Assembly (NCBI GenBank): GCA_959347315.1
Contig: OY365812.1
Span: forward strand, 1,854,185 to 1,918,184
DNA length: 64,000 nt
Origin: Bimastos eiseni
Lineage: Eukaryota > Annelida > Clitellata > Crassiclitellata > Lumbricidae
Direction: 5' to 3'
In this document: positions 35,684 to 47,600 of the stretch, one piece after another
How positions within the stretch are numbered: the first letter of the stretch is position 1
How the letters are laid out: every line of letters starts with the position of its first letter
The notes under the pieces: generated by a model
Databases searched by the model: none
What the model saw: the letters and a program-made list of their open reading frames with translations, nothing else
What the model was told of the DNA's origin: nothing
Program-made: the position numbers and the translations under genes

Positions 35684-36050
35684 AATGTAATCGAACATTT
35701 ATATTGCGCCGCATCAAGATATCTACTCAGAGGCGCTCTATGCGCTAGCTTAAACAATGTCAAATATCATCACAAACGAAACGAATAAAATTGTGTTACA
35801 GCAGTTAGCAAAACATTGTTAAAAGTAAGCTGAAATAGTCTCCAGTGGTTGATCCATGCACAAGCGTGGAACAAACCAACAGATTCCCGTCGACAGCTGA
35901 CAGATGGCATAGATGCTCAGAGTCAATGGTCTCTAGACTGCGTCGACAGGATTTAAAACAAGTGAACACATTCAAAGCTTTCTTCTCCTTCGACAATCTA
36001 CATCTCTGCCTTCTGTCGAGAACTCTTTCTTTTCATCTGCACTCAAGGTT
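35684..36050 (-). mobile_element. Family B retroposon, longest copy
   Basis: GAATGTAATCGAACATTTAT, ATTGCGCCGC, CTACTCAGAGGCGCTC, then GTGGAACAAACCAACAG, CCGTCGACAGCTGACAG. It extends about 120 bases further (AAAACAAGTGAACACATTC) than the other copies. A truncated A copy follows. Confidence 0.75.
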
Positions 36051-36059
36051 TTTGATAGG

Positions 36060-36140
36060 GCGGCAGGCGTCTCCATCCTCCTTTCTCCAGGCTTGTGACT
36101 GGCACTACCAGCCAGAGTATGCCTACGGGCGGTGGCAGAG
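36060..36140 (+). repeat. Family A copy (forward), left-truncated
   Basis: Has GGCGTCTCCATCCTCCTTTC, CCAGGCTTGTGACTGGCACT and GGCGGTGGCAGAGG. The TTTAACGACACTG start is missing. It follows a family B copy directly. Confidence 0.65.
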
Positions 36141-37854
36141 GTCATAAGAAACTCCGAATGTAATATATCGTTGAAGCGTTGTAAGAGTAACAGCTATAGC
36201 CTACCAGTGTTCGTCGATCATTTTACAACTTTTTTGAGAATAGAAAAATAAAAAAAATTAGCCTTTGATAGTTGCGAGTGTCAAATGCCGTGCACTGGCT
36301 CGTCTTTCGGGGTCAGAAAGTCTACATCATAAGTCCCAGTGTGTCATTTCGATTAAAAAATTTCCGACAAATATCAATGCGGAACAGTGATCGTTTGTGT
36401 TATAATCTGCCGTATTCATTATTGTTAGGAGTCAATGTTAAACTAACCATTGGACTTCCCGACATGTGTAATTGAATAATAGCCACAAATCATTCGTTTC
36501 TAATAATGTTTTACACCAATAATCCTTTAACATTTGAGTAATTTGTTGTAAAACGATACTGCAAGTTCTTATCAGTTAGAAGAAATACTAATATCTGAAC
36601 GCTTCACTGATATGTAGACAAATTAGACATGAAGTGGTGGAAATAATAATTGCATTGCCTTGTGATCAAAACTAGAGGCAGTACAACGAAATATTAAGAC
36701 GTAATGAGTAGAACTAATGAATTTCTCTTATTTTCTTTTTTGTATCGACCAACAGAGTTGAACAGACATTCCTGAAATTATGTAAATAACTAATTTTATG
36801 CTTGTTTACATAATAATTTGAGTGACATTACTAAAAAAATGACTTTAAATGAATTAAACTGGTTTTTAACTTTGTGCAGGTTAATGCAATAATTATTTTC
36901 ACTAGTGTAATAACTAATTAGTTAATTTCAAATTAAACCAATTGGCATAATGTAAATATGAAAAATCCTTGTCTCAAATACTTCATGTTTACATGTATGT
37001 CATCATATGAATTACATGAATAATGACAGAAACGACAGCTATGTACAAACTTCTGAATAATTCCCTTGGCCATAATTCCTTGCGCTAAAAACAAAAAAAT
37101 GTACTTATTTTGTTATCTTTATAAACCACGAACAAATCATTTCAAAGTAAATAATCTCTGCAAAAATAAGACATTCAATTGCGATCAAATATAATCAGTA
37201 ACATCTATAGAGCTATTATAGAAATGTTCAAAACGTAACTTGTATCGAAATCGAAAATCCTAATCCATAATAGAGGAAGCCAGACTGAAAGCTGATAGAT
37301 CCGAGAACCAGAAGCCATTGTAAATGGCAGAGAATCAACTTCAAAGAGATAAAAGTCTTAGGAATAACTCTGAATTGACAGGACTAACCGAACAACGTAG
37401 GAAATCCAAAGCCCTAGATCGGAAAACTCGATACTAGTTGAGCCATAGGAAAAAAAATAGTATAACTATAAACACGGTTCCTGCGTTAAGTACAATCTAC
37501 ACCTTCTGTAGCACATTACAGAATAAACAGGCATGGCATTTGAAGTTAAACAAAACACAGCAATGGCAGGACGAATTAAGTACGGTATACTAATCAACCG
37601 TCGAGGAGTTTCGTCTATTTAGAAACTACAAGGTTTAGACAATGCAACCTATAATTACAAGATATGGAAAGAAAATGTGTCAAATGTATGCATATTTATT
37701 TTTTCACAGTGGCACAATTTATCCACACTAAATCACACATTTCAACAAAAGAACACGACATTGTAAAACATGTGATAAATTTCTTTGCGACGAATAGATC
37801 CCTTATTAAAATAACACAATGTCATTTTGGCACAATCCATGGCCTAGTCAGAGG
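36141..37854. other. AT-rich DNA, nothing recognised
   Basis: The longest stretch with neither repeats nor frames of note. Confidence 0.5.
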
Positions 37855-38085
37855 CGGAGACATATGGGGCATGAGGGGTAGTCTCCTCCAATATTTCAGA
37901 TAGAGGAGACGGACCTGCTTATACCCCCCAATAATTAATTAATATCTCATAAACATCTAAATTTATACAGTGTATATTCCACTGTTCATCATTTTTTCCG
38001 CATCCATGTTCGGGAATAAAAATTTTCTTCCGACCTATCCCCCAACCTAATTTTCCCATCTCTCCCCAAACCCAGGATCATGTCT
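37855..38085. mobile_element. Family M interspersed repeat, copy 1
   Basis: Blocks GAGGGGTAGTCTCCTCCAAT, ATTTCAGATAGAGGAGACGG, CCTGCTTATACCCCCCAATA, TCATAAACAT, CGCATCCATGTTCGGGAAT and CCTATCCCCCAACC occur in the same order at 41945-42200. No terminal inverted repeat or frame was identified. CAGAGGCGGA at the left hints at a DNA-transposon end, unproven. Confidence 0.55.
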
Positions 38086-38330
38086 CCACCTAAGGGCCTG
38101 GTGGATATCATGCTGGAATATGAACTGAGAAGAGGTGAAGTTCGAATCCCACCATGGCAGAAATGCGTTCAAAGATTACTGAATCAATTGAAACGACTGC
38201 ACACCTCTACTATTACGAGTACACTTCCCGTCGATGAGAAGAACATACGGAGAGGAAGACAACAACCACCCGCCACCTTCATTACCCGAGGCCGAGAAAA
38301 CGAAGCTGCTAACACTTCATATCAACGACT
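38086..38330 (+). mobile_element. Family D SINE with tRNA-like head
   Basis: GGGCCTGGTGGATATCATGC resembles box A; GTTCGAATCCC (38140-38150) is a near-perfect box B, followed by ACCATGGCAGAAATG. The body has CGATGAGAAGAACATACGGA, TTACCCGAGGCCGAGAAAAC, GCTGCTAACACTTCAT. It begins where the family M copy ends. Confidence 0.65.
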
Positions 38331-38729
38331 GCCTCTGGGGGTTACGCCAAAGCCTTGATCCACTGAAACGTGATTTACTATATTCTCCAAAGGCGCGTTA
38401 CAGCACGCACCCTCGGCTCTTCTTAAGGAAATCACGGTCTCCAGACTGAAGGCCAAGGGAAGATTGATGCCAAAGAGAAAGCAATTCCCAGATGTCCATT
38501 CGGAACAAATCAGACACCGGAAATGAATGTGTCAGTTATTCAATCAATGACCGACGCTGTCCAGGTCCACTCGAGCTCAAGTGAGGAGAAGGAGGCACGA
38601 ACCCCATGCAGTTACTCTTCCCATTCTCAACGATTGAATTTTGGAAAAGTTACAGGGACGATATCCCATTGACAGTTTCAATTCAGCAGGATTTCTCATT
38701 TGTCCCAACAAAACGCATCTAAATCATAA

Positions 38730-39115
38730 ATTCATATATATATATAATATATATATATAATTTATATGATTTTGCGATTGATGCATGTTGTTCAGACAAA
38801 TGAGGATATAATATATGGCTGCATGACTGACTTCTTTCCATAGGTTTCTCTCGCTTCAAAGGCGTTTCTTGTTCCCTGGAGTTCACGTACTAACTAGTTA
38901 TTCATTCAAAGCAATGACGCTATATAAATCTAAAGATACGATATACGACACCACATGTGCTTATATATAACATATGAAGTATATATATATATATATATAT
39001 AGGCACATTACCTCACATAAATGCATATTCATATACATATACATATATATATGTAATAATTGCATATATATATCAATATATATCAATATATATCAATATA
39101 TATACGTGTATACGG
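38730..39115. repeat. TA-rich cluster with ATATATCA units
   Basis: (TA)n at 38737-38760 and 38980-39000; four AATATATATC units at 39065-39102. Confidence 0.8.
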
Positions 39116-39589
39116 CTATATAAACCTACACCAATGCATATTCGTTAGTAGCAAACTTCTCGAAGCACAGCTCTCTATCTTCATCTTTCATTGAAACTAC
39201 GGAAACCATAAATCTTGCTACAATAACAAACTCATCCATCTAAATGTACCATCACATGAGATCGTATATACACGGCTCTTAATACCGTAGGAAAGGAAAA
39301 GAATGGGTGTTGGAAGCTGTATGTGTGGAAAGGATATTCGTAACTGCTGTAAAAAAAAGCGAAGATGAAATATTTTTGGACATGTTACGAGGAAAGAAGA
39401 GGGAGGTATAGGGAAAGACAGAATGCAAGGAACAATAGAGGAAAGGAAGACCAAGAACAAACTAGATGGATAATATCAGAAAATGGACGGACCTTTCGAC
39501 AACACAGATGATGATAGGGGCTATAGAGAACCTACAGAAATGGAAAAGGATTGTGCATGACGCGACCTACCTTCGTATCGAAGACGACT

Positions 39590-39665
39590 GAAGAACAGAA
39601 CAGAACAGAACCGAACAGAACAGAACACAACAGAACAGAACATAACAGAACAGAACAGAACAATA
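39590..39665. repeat. (ACAGA)n pentamer repeat
   Basis: AACAGAACAGAACCGAACAG-type units for about 70 bases. Confidence 0.9.
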
Positions 39666-39744
39666 TCGTAGTTGCCATGGCAAGCAGTAGAAGAGCAATC
39701 CCTCGAGCTATCCTTAGAGACGAAGCAACAGCGACTTGTTATTT

Positions 39745-39815
39745 TTAGCCTCGGCATATGATGGTGTATGTCTCTATGGCCAATCCTCGGCCTCGCCGTC
39801 TCGTTAGGAGCCCCC
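39745..39815 (-). repeat. Family D fragment (reverse)
   Basis: TTTTAGCCTCGGCATATGA, CCTCGGCCTCGCCGTCTCG. The D core with CGTCTC near the former 5' side. Confidence 0.5.
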
Positions 39816-40284
39816 TAGCACAACCTAGCATATTGTACGAAAAACTCGGATCTTCCCTTGATAGCTCTAGACAACACCTCTGACATGATGCAGCACTTCT
39901 GTTGAATAACGAGACGATTTCGAGGAAGACGAGCAGTCCTCTAACCTGAGAGGTATAGATAGGTATGAAGTGTTAGAGACTTCACATTGCTTATGAAGGT
40001 GGAAGGTCTATATCAAGTTCATCCAATCTTTCATTGATTCACTAACGATATGAGTCCATAAACGGACTGACACACTTTTGATTGTTGCTTTTAAGTTTGG
40101 GTCGTTGTCTTGTGCAATGATGACTTACTTATTAACAGTCTTCATTTGAGACTCGAAGATAAAGATTACAATAGCCTAGAAAACAAACCATGACAATTAA
40201 AAACATCCATAAATAATTTTATATTGACATATCAAGATGACGATTAATATAAGCTCGAAAATGCCGTTAGACTATTTGCTCGAA

Positions 40285-40348
40285 TCTCGATAGTGTAGCG
40301 GTCATTGCTTGGCTGTCATAAAAGGAATTAAAATTAAACCATACGAGA
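40285..40348 (+). pseudogene. tRNA-Asp-like relic (5' half)
   Basis: TCTCGATAGTGTAGCGGTCA followed by TTGCTTGGCTGTCA resembles the 5' half of tRNA-Asp (box A and a GTC anticodon context). The T arm is not GGTTCGA-like. A CGAGA at 40344-40348 could pair with the TCTCG start. Not a functional tRNA. Confidence 0.3.
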
Positions 40349-41504
40349 AAGTTTTAAAGATTTCTATTTCACCTACGCCTCATGGGTATATCAGCTATGA
40401 TATATGTGTACACCCGGGGAAGATGAGCCTTGCGAGCAAGAGGACTTATCTTTTCCTAGTCATAAATAGCCGAATTATAGCCCCAGCAAATGGCTTTCAT
40501 CATTGGATCAGCATTCGTGAAAGCCAGCGTTACTAATTAACGACTTGGCTTTCTAGAAAGAGGTCATCCGACGTATTTTCAACAACAGCGCTCGACAACA
40601 GAACACGATACATATGGAACAAAAATGTCTACAACTTCGTTATCTTAAGAAAGCACTCGAGCGCCGTGAGTGCTCCAAGAGTAACCAACTTAGAGGCGTG
40701 TGGGCGCGTGGTACTATAACTGTTATGGTGCTAGAATGTCAACCGGGTAGTTGGGGCTTCATATATACCGCCAACGCAGTAGGGGAGGATCTAACAATTT
40801 GCTGCCCACATCCAAGATTTCTAAGCCGCCCCTCTCAAAATTGAAATTACATGATGAAAACCACTACTTTTGACAGACGTTTTAGTAGTAAGAGAAACCA
40901 GCACTACCAGTCTGTTTCTAGTTAAAAATGAAAAAAATAAATAAATGTTGTCATAAGCTGTCGTTAAACCCTGGATCCATCCATGTTGATGTTATTGCTA
41001 AAATCCTACTCTAAATTGAGCTTTACGCGCGAGTAAAGTATTTGTTGACAATCGTTCGAGAACCCGCAAGCCTATCACGTCTGGCGAGAGGACAAGAAAC
41101 ATGAATATTCATTAGCTTTACAATCAATGCTTTATTGTTCACGAACGAAATATATGACACATAACATAGTAACCGTACAGTAGCTACACATGCAGTGAAC
41201 AATGGGAAATCAGGGAAACCCCAAAGGAACGGACCGTTCCGCAAATAGAGGTCGCCCAATTGCAATCAATTATGCAACCAATGAAGCAATTCACAAAGAT
41301 CGTTTCCGTAATAACATCAATAACATCTAACCAACTCGTATACATCTTAGAATAAACAGAATTCATCTCACACAATCACATCAAATACATTATTAAGCAA
41401 TGCATCAATGATATCTGCAATGATAGCTCAAATTTAAGCTCATCGTCTGATTGGCTGCGAGATACCCTTGCATCAATTTCCATGTGTACTTTCATAATAT
41501 GCGG

Positions 41505-41800
41505 CCGGGGCCTTATTGACTTAGTGGTAGGCCGATATACGGCCCTGCATCGCAGATATCTGTGTCGAGATTTTTGCCGAGAAAGCATATCGTTCCATTG
41601 ACAGCTAAAGCCAACCCTTCTGACATGACGTAGCGGTCGGGAATAAGCAAATGCCCTGAACTTAGCTAGAGTTGAGCTACACAAATTTCAAGATAACGAT
41701 AAAGATACTTATGAACCGACCCTCTGATTAGACTGAGCAGGTATCCTGTGTTTTGGTCTTCAGCAATGCACCAGATATTTGGAGATTACGATTACATGTA
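41505..41800 (+). mobile_element. Family C SINE with tRNA-like head, plus a truncated second copy
   Basis: The head at 41508-41582 has a box A-like GACTTAGTGGTAGG and a box B-like GTGTCGAGATTT, the internal promoter layout of tRNA-derived SINEs. The body (CCTTCTGACATGACGTAGCG) and a degraded tail (AGATAACGATAAAG) end near 41705. A second, 5'-truncated copy ends TTTGGAGATTACGATTAC at about 41797. Pol III transcription is inferred from class, not shown. Confidence 0.6.
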
Positions 41801-41944
41801 CGTCAATTTCTTATCTGTACATTTAGGTTCTTCTGACTGTTTGAGATTTCAATTTCCGCTCTTTTACTCTTCTCGTATAATCACAAGATAGAACGTGTTT
41901 TCTAAGACGTGCTTTAAAAAAATCGCTATCAGATGTCGAGACAT

Positions 41945-42200
41945 ACGAGGGTGGGGAGAGAAAGCGACGACTCCTTTTAAATTTCAGGTGATGGGATAGA
42001 GCTGCTTATATGCCCCAACATTTCATACATATTTCATGAATTTATCATAAATATTTCATAATTTCATAAATAGTAAGAATTTCAACAGCGTTTATATTGT
42101 TCGTCCCTTTCTACTGCATCCATATTCAGAAATTGAAATAATTTAATCATTTTGTTTCGACTTGTTCCCAAACCCCATTTACTTTTATCTGCCACCTGCA
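41945..42200. mobile_element. Family M interspersed repeat, copy 2
   Basis: GAGGGTGGGGAGAGAAAGCG, TTTCAGGTGATGGGATAGAG, CTGCTTATATGCCCCAACAT, TGCATCCATATTCAGAAAT, CTTGTTCCCAAACCCCATTT. About as diverged from copy 1 as SINE copies are from each other. Confidence 0.55.
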
Positions 42201-42574
42201 CCCCTCCATCCAAAACTAATTCTTCGCATATGAGTGCAGTGCACCAGGCTACTCCTCTAAGCACCCAATCCCTACCAAACGTATTTTCTCACTGCAATAT
42301 TATTCGCCTAAAAAGCTTTTCCAACCTTTCTACATGTACTTCCGTGCTCGCCGCTCAAGTGGCGTAATCGTCCTATCAGGTGTTAATAGTTCAGGACGAT
42401 GATGACGACCTTGCCACTTAACAGTCGCTCTATCCTGCAGTCGTGACGGAAACGTACCCGTACTGTAATCTACAGACTTCCAAAGCGATACTGGAGTGTC
42501 AGTCGTAATCGTTCGATAGATGCCAGAACCTCTTCACCCCTGTTCTGTCTTGTTTTCTAAGGGCTCTCTCTCCC

Positions 42575-42580
42575 TATCTT

Positions 42581-42640
<60 letters not shown>
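42575..42640. repeat. (CT)n microsatellite
   Basis: About 60 bases of CT, followed by TA-rich DNA. Confidence 0.95.
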
Positions 42641-42643
<3 letters not shown>

Positions 42644-42779
42644 AATACATATATATAGGCCTATATGTGTGTGTATATATATACACCGCGGGTACATATA
42701 TATATATTCGATTACAATACAGATATACGAAAATATAGTACACTTCTATAATTATTGTATTCTTTTTCTCTTACGACTT

Positions 42780-42865
42780 TTCTTTTACCACGGGCTTCTC
42801 GCTCTGATTAGGTTGTACTGGGAGAGGCGCTATATAAATATGTAAATACACTACAACACAATACT
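42780..42865 (+). repeat. Retroposon 3' terminus
   Basis: GGTTGTACTGGGAGAGGCGC then TATATAAATATG and AAATACACTAC. Plus-sense GCGCTATATAAAT end. Confidence 0.5.
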
Positions 42866-42889
42866 TCGCCTATGCAACGTCAGGCTTTA

Positions 42890-43015
42890 TCTTAAGCCAG
42901 TATCGGTGGAATTGATCATGAGAGGATTGCATACGTCAGCGCTCGTGAATAAACCTGTGCCCGAGTGTGGCCTTAGTAGTTTGATGTTTACGACTATGAT
43001 TACGAATTCTGTGTG
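42890..43015 (+). mobile_element. Family C SINE body and tail
   Basis: CATACGTCAGCGCTCGTGAA, GTGCCCGAGTGTGGCC, TTGATGTTTACGACTATGAT then TACGAATT. Confidence 0.55.
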
Positions 43016-43233
43016 GTGTCTCAGTGATAAACCTTGAAGTGTCTTCCAAGTAGGCAGCAGCTTTGAACTGAACCTCAACTGGAAAAGGTAGCGAATGCAA
43101 CACGGAATGTGTGTTTAATGTGGAGTAATTTGAATATGTAAGGTCGTTTATACTGTGACTGTAGATCTTGGAAGAAAGAGACGAATGAGGGACGCAGCTG
43201 TTAGAAGCAGCGATTGAAAGGAGACATAAAGAA

Positions 43234-43432
<199 letters not shown>

Positions 43433-43639
43433 CCAGACAACAGATACATGAAATCAAGCTGCTGTACTTAGTGTTCAGTTTGCAATTTGAGACTGAATCT
43501 CCTAATGCCCAGAATAATATGATCCAATCGAAGCCGACTACTCTTGTTTTAGCACCACTGCAAAACGTGCAATACATCAGTCGATCTATTTCCATCCATT
43601 TCACTTCCTCGAATCGAATACCTCGAAACCGAGACACCA

Positions 43640-43790
43640 CTTCGCTCTAGAATTCCATCTGGCAGTCTCTCATCCTCTTTCGCTTTTTTCAAAATCTGCT
43701 TCTTCTCGCGGGGCCTTGCGCACTGGCAGCGCTTCCGAACGGTTCACTTTATAGAGGCTCTCTATAAATGCGTAAATATTATAGGCCTAC
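43640..43790 (+). mobile_element. LINE 3' end, family I copy 1
   Basis: The plus strand reads SGSLSSSFAFFKICFFSRGL then AHWQ, matching the same frame in the 62.8-kb copy. The nucleotide match runs through the TCTCGCGGGGCCTTGCGCAC block and AACGGTTCAC. The right end has CTCTCTATAAATGCG, a degraded GCGCTATATAAAT-type 3' end. It appears to be a truncated CR1/L2-like terminus. Confidence 0.65.
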
Positions 43791-43920
43791 AAATTGTTTC
43801 TGTTACCAAAATAACTAAGAACAATGCTTTCGGATATATTTCAACCTCATACATCCATTACTTACATGTGGAAGATATCGAAGAGGAGCAGTCCCTTAAG
43901 CTAAACTGAGGCAGCCATTG

Positions 43921-43985
43921 ATCCTAACCCTCTGCCTATGAGGCACGGAGGTGAGTCCTCTCCCTCGCCGTCTCCTCTTCCCATC
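43921..43985 (-). repeat. Family D fragment (reverse)
   Basis: CCTCTGCCTATGAGGCACGG, CCCTCGCCGTCTCCTCTTC. Short reverse copy. Confidence 0.45.
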
Positions 43986-44299
43986 GACAGCGAATAGGGG
44001 GTTGCATGTGGGGCTGAAATGCCGAACCAAATGTTTGTCCAGTTGGGATCTCAAAAATGAGCAGGGTGAAGGCAATCCGACCGCTCTTACACTGTCAAAA
44101 GGGTGAATTATCCCATTCGAGTAATTCCATTGAAACATTAGAAGGATCGAAACTGTGGGATAGCTATAAAAAACGAATACATTTACATTTCACTTATAAA
44201 GGTTATGATATTCGAAGAAAATGCCGTCAGAGTGTACCAAACCCGAAGCAGAAATTATGAATTACACGTACATAGCTTAGGCAACGGTAGGAAATGCCT

Positions 44300-44480
44300 G
44301 CTGATTAGTCTCCACTGGGGTGGCGCCATATGAAGCTGTGTGTTATTACAATAAAACAATCAATCAAGAACAATCATATTTATTAATGTATGCCACTGCT
44401 CCTCGTGTGCGCCCCTCGTTTGCTTTTCTCCATGGGTGGTGCAATATAAATGTTCAAATACACTTAACGTAATGCATGAC
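44300..44480 (+). repeat. Two retroposon-like 3' termini in a row
   Basis: GGGTGGCGCCATATGAAGC...ATTACAATAAAAC (to about 44360) and GGGTGGTGCAATATAAATG with TTCAAATACACTTAACG (to about 44480). Both are plus sense. Confidence 0.4.
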
Positions 44481-44599
44481 AGAAATAACATTATGTTACA
44501 TATGCATAATATAATTTGCAATTTAATTATCGGTTCTCCAACATCTTTATCAATTTATGATAGATATGTGGTTCGCAGGACTCTAGAATGAAAACGATA

Positions 44600-44795
44600 T
44601 TTCCTGAACGTTTTCATTATCCATAACTTAAATCGAAATTGAAATAATTCTGATCATTGGAATTTTAATTGAAATTATCGTAGAACTGCAATCAGAAATT
44701 GAAACTGAAATATTTTGGGAATGTAAGTCAATTGAAATTGAAATCAAAGCTCAGTTGAAATTGAAATTGCACTGATTTCCACGATTGAAACATCA
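44600..44795. repeat. ATTGAA-type degenerate repeat
   Basis: Many GAAATTGAAATT/ATTGAAATTG blocks, with unique bases between. Confidence 0.6.
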
Positions 44796-45080
44796 TTGGC
44801 CTGAAACTCCCGTCAATTTTCTTGAACGACCGCAGATGTTGGATAGGGCAGAGATCCCAAATAACAGAAAGACTGAAACTCATTAAAGGTAATAGCATTC
44901 GCCTCACGGATCGTCTGATTGCGGCATAAATCTTGAGGGAGAAGGCTGCAACAGACGTTTCCCCTCATTAAGGTCCAACGCTGACATTGTGTCCGGGATT
45001 TCCCTGGGCTGTGATTTCGGACGGGGTTACGAGACAGGATCAACTCAGACATTATACATAGATTCGTAACTCCTCCGCTG

Positions 45081-45177
45081 GTTGCACTCTGCCAGTGCCA
45101 ATCCCAAGCATGGATACAGAAGGAGGGCGACGCTAATGGTCTTTAATACCACACAGTGTCGTTAAACTGCAAACACA
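45081..45177 (-). repeat. Family A copy (reverse), left half of an inverted pair
   Basis: GCACTCTGCCAGTGCCAATC, AGGAGGGCGACGCTAATG, CACACAGTGTCGTTAAACTG. A diverged forward copy lies at 45330-45430. Confidence 0.8.
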
Positions 45178-45329
45178 TAGATTCAAAACCTGCGCAACGG
45201 AGTTAACCATTATTTACTAACATCGTGTAAAGTGGTGTAGAATTTCGTTACGTTTAGCTTGATAGGTAGCACTGTTGCCTTTATTGTCATTATTATTATT
45301 ATCATAAATAATCTTATTGTCGTAACTAG

Positions 45330-45430
45330 GCCTGCTACTGTGTCATGAGAGAGGTGGTTAGCATCCTCCGCCTCTTTCACAGACGCTTGGAACTGGCACT
45401 ACCACCACACGTAGGGTAGAGGCGGACTTA
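45330..45430 (+). repeat. Family A copy (forward), diverged
   Basis: CTACTGTGTCATGAG, GTTAGCATCCTCCGCCTC, GCTTGGAACTGGCACTACCA, GGTAGAGGCGGAC. Many substitutions, but the block order is kept. Confidence 0.55.
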
Positions 45431-45789
45431 ACGATTGACCTCGGATTCTGACTTGGCAGCGCAACGAGCAAAACAACCTGGCTATTGTGGAATTCATTTA
45501 AATAGCGGTGGTGATAAAATCTGGTCTCCATGACGCGGCGTTTTATGAGTTTAGGTGATTTACATTACATTCATTACATGATCCATTCCAAGTCTATACA
45601 TTAAATTCCAAAGTGAGTACCTTGCTAACAGCACTAAAGGCTTTGGTCTTTCAGAACTGCTTCTGGTTTTCATATAGAATGTGAGATGCCACACTCTGCG
45701 TACCTCTGCGTTCAGTATGTGTATGAATGTGTGTTTGTGTAACTTAATATAGAGCCTTGCATGGCTGCAGATAGTTATTTTTCGACTCC

Positions 45790-46065
45790 TGTAATAACTT
45801 GTTATCACTTGTTCATACTGTAATTCCGTCATCTGTCAGTTTAAAAGGAAATGAAAATTATTACTATTATTACCGTTATTATTATGAATACCATTATTAT
45901 GTGCAAGTGTATTTGTATGTATTTTGTTACAGGTGGTCCACTAACAAAGAACTCTGTTCTTTACAGCCTTTGTCCTATTCTTCCTATGGTCGCGTGTCTG
46001 TTTTAATATCTCTTGCACTTGTTCTTCTTGTCAACATTAATACTTGGGTTCAATAAAATCTATGA
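45790..46065 (+). repeat. Possible retroposon 3' untranslated end with polyadenylation-like signal
   Basis: The stretch contains an ATT-rich run (45855-45900) and ends in CAATAAAATC (about 46050). Its pyrimidine-rich, T-rich make-up and position just before a LINE RT remnant suggest a LINE 3' end. There is no coding signal. It could equally be ordinary unique DNA. Confidence 0.25.
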
Positions 46066-46151
46066 TTTCGGTTATGTATGCATGTCAGATCCAATAGAAA
46101 ACTAATTCGTGGAAAACATGAAACATCTAAATTGACAATACCAAAATTCCT

Positions 46152-46646
46152 CAAATTAATTCTATAAAGTTTCTGGGAATTAATGTAGACCAGTACATCA
46201 CCTGGAATGACCACATGGAAAAATACAGCATCTAAAGCAGCAAAAAGAACACAGGTGTAATTATATCTCGTATATCATGTCTTACACCAATAAATGTCAG
46301 ACGAACTTTATATCATTCCATAATTTAACATTATAAGGACTGTTGCAACATGATCCGGGCTTCAAATTATAATCATCCATTATCAATAGAATCACATAGA
46401 ATGAACATCCATCAAAAAGTAACTACATGTATAATAGCTGGGCTCCAAATAACTCTCACACTGATCTTCTATTTAGGATTTCTAACTAATCATCTAAACA
46501 ACCGAAGTCTTCAGATGATGCAAATGGCGGTTGTTATCATATCGAATGTAGAATGTTGGAAAATTGTGCAACTCGAAACTAAGAATGTCAAATTATACGA
46601 ATTTAAAGTCATTATTTATGTGCTGAAAATAGTCATGTTGAAATAG
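46152..46646 (+). pseudogene. LINE reverse-transcriptase C-terminal (thumb) fragment, decayed
   Basis: From 46152 one frame reads QINSIKFLGINVDQYITWND, then HMEKYS, a stop, NTGVIISRISCLTPINVRRT and LYHSII, then a stop at 46326. The same frame goes on with CCNMIRASNYNHPLS and CIIAGLQITLTLIFYLGFLT. This matches the usual order after the palm in CR1/Jockey-like RTs (FLGxxxDxxLxW, Ix(R/K)xxxxLPxxxxxxLYxSxI, YCNxxWxSNY, AIRxIxGL, H(T/S)xPLFxxLxIL). Internal stops and lost Trp/Tyr residues show it is inactive. A 3'UTR-like stretch with CAATAAAATC lies upstream (about 45940-46060) and may be the end of another insertion. Confidence 0.85.
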
Positions 46647-47284
46647 ATACTCGCGATATTTTGCTAAATAATATTATTTCATATTGCCAGAGCGTTTTTC
46701 TTGGGATCAAAAGAAGACATCTCCAATTTATAGTTGAGATATAACCTACTTTCAGAACACACATACACAGAAACATAAAAAAATTAACGATATAAACAAT
46801 TATCAAAAATTATCATTGCCAACATTTAAAGCAAGGGCTTTTAATGGTAGGCCATGTGTACTGTCTTCGGTTTCCATATGAAAATATTGGTTCAATATGG
46901 GAAACATTTGGAAATGCTAGCACGGCAACCATAACGAGCTACGTTGGTAGGCTACATGTATCTGGACTTTTTACATTATCAATGTCATCAAGGTTATAAT
47001 TAACGATATCATTAACTATATCACTAACGACATCATACACGATATCACACCTGTGTCAATGTTATTAAGCATTAATTACGATATCAGTAACATCTGCTGT
47101 CTGCCTTACACGGCCTTCTTCCATATTGGCAAAAATTAGAGCAAATATTTGTTAAGAGCGCAATGAAAGTAACAGCAGGTGAACGCGTGATAGCGGAGTC
47201 CGTTCCATCCCGTATATTGAGTAAAGAGACTCAAAAATGTACTCAACAATAGGATGGATGCATGCAACCATTATTTTTACTTCA

Positions 47285-47600
47285 AGATTTACTTCAAGGT
47301 ATGTCAATACGTACGTACGTACATTCGTGTCTGTATGCATGCAGGTATGTATGTATGATTGCATATATGTTCGACTGTACGTATGATTGTATGCATGCAT
47401 GTATGCATGCATATGTATATATATGTATACATGTATGTATACATGTATGTATACATGTATGTATACATGTACGTATGTATGTATGTATGTATGTATGTGT
47501 GTATGTATGTATGTATGTATGTATATATGCAATGTAATGTAATGTAATCGAGCATTTATATGCATTTATATGCATGCATGCATGCATGCATGTAGTATGT
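47285..47600. repeat. GTAT microsatellite with 12-base units
   Basis: GTAT/GCAT tract in which ATGTATGTATAC (12 bases) repeats at 47415-47470. Stop-free frames result. Confidence 0.9.
47526..47575 (-). repeat. Short family B-type 3' end beside a GTAT tract
   Basis: GCAATGTAATGTAATGTAAT, CGAGCATTTATATGC. Only the tail and the first motif remain; both sides are GTAT/ATGC simple sequence. Confidence 0.45.

Noticed and set aside
47152..47587. Overlapping Tyr/His/Ile and Cys/Met/Tyr-rich frames on both strands
   Set aside because: All are translations of the GTAT/ATAC microsatellite.
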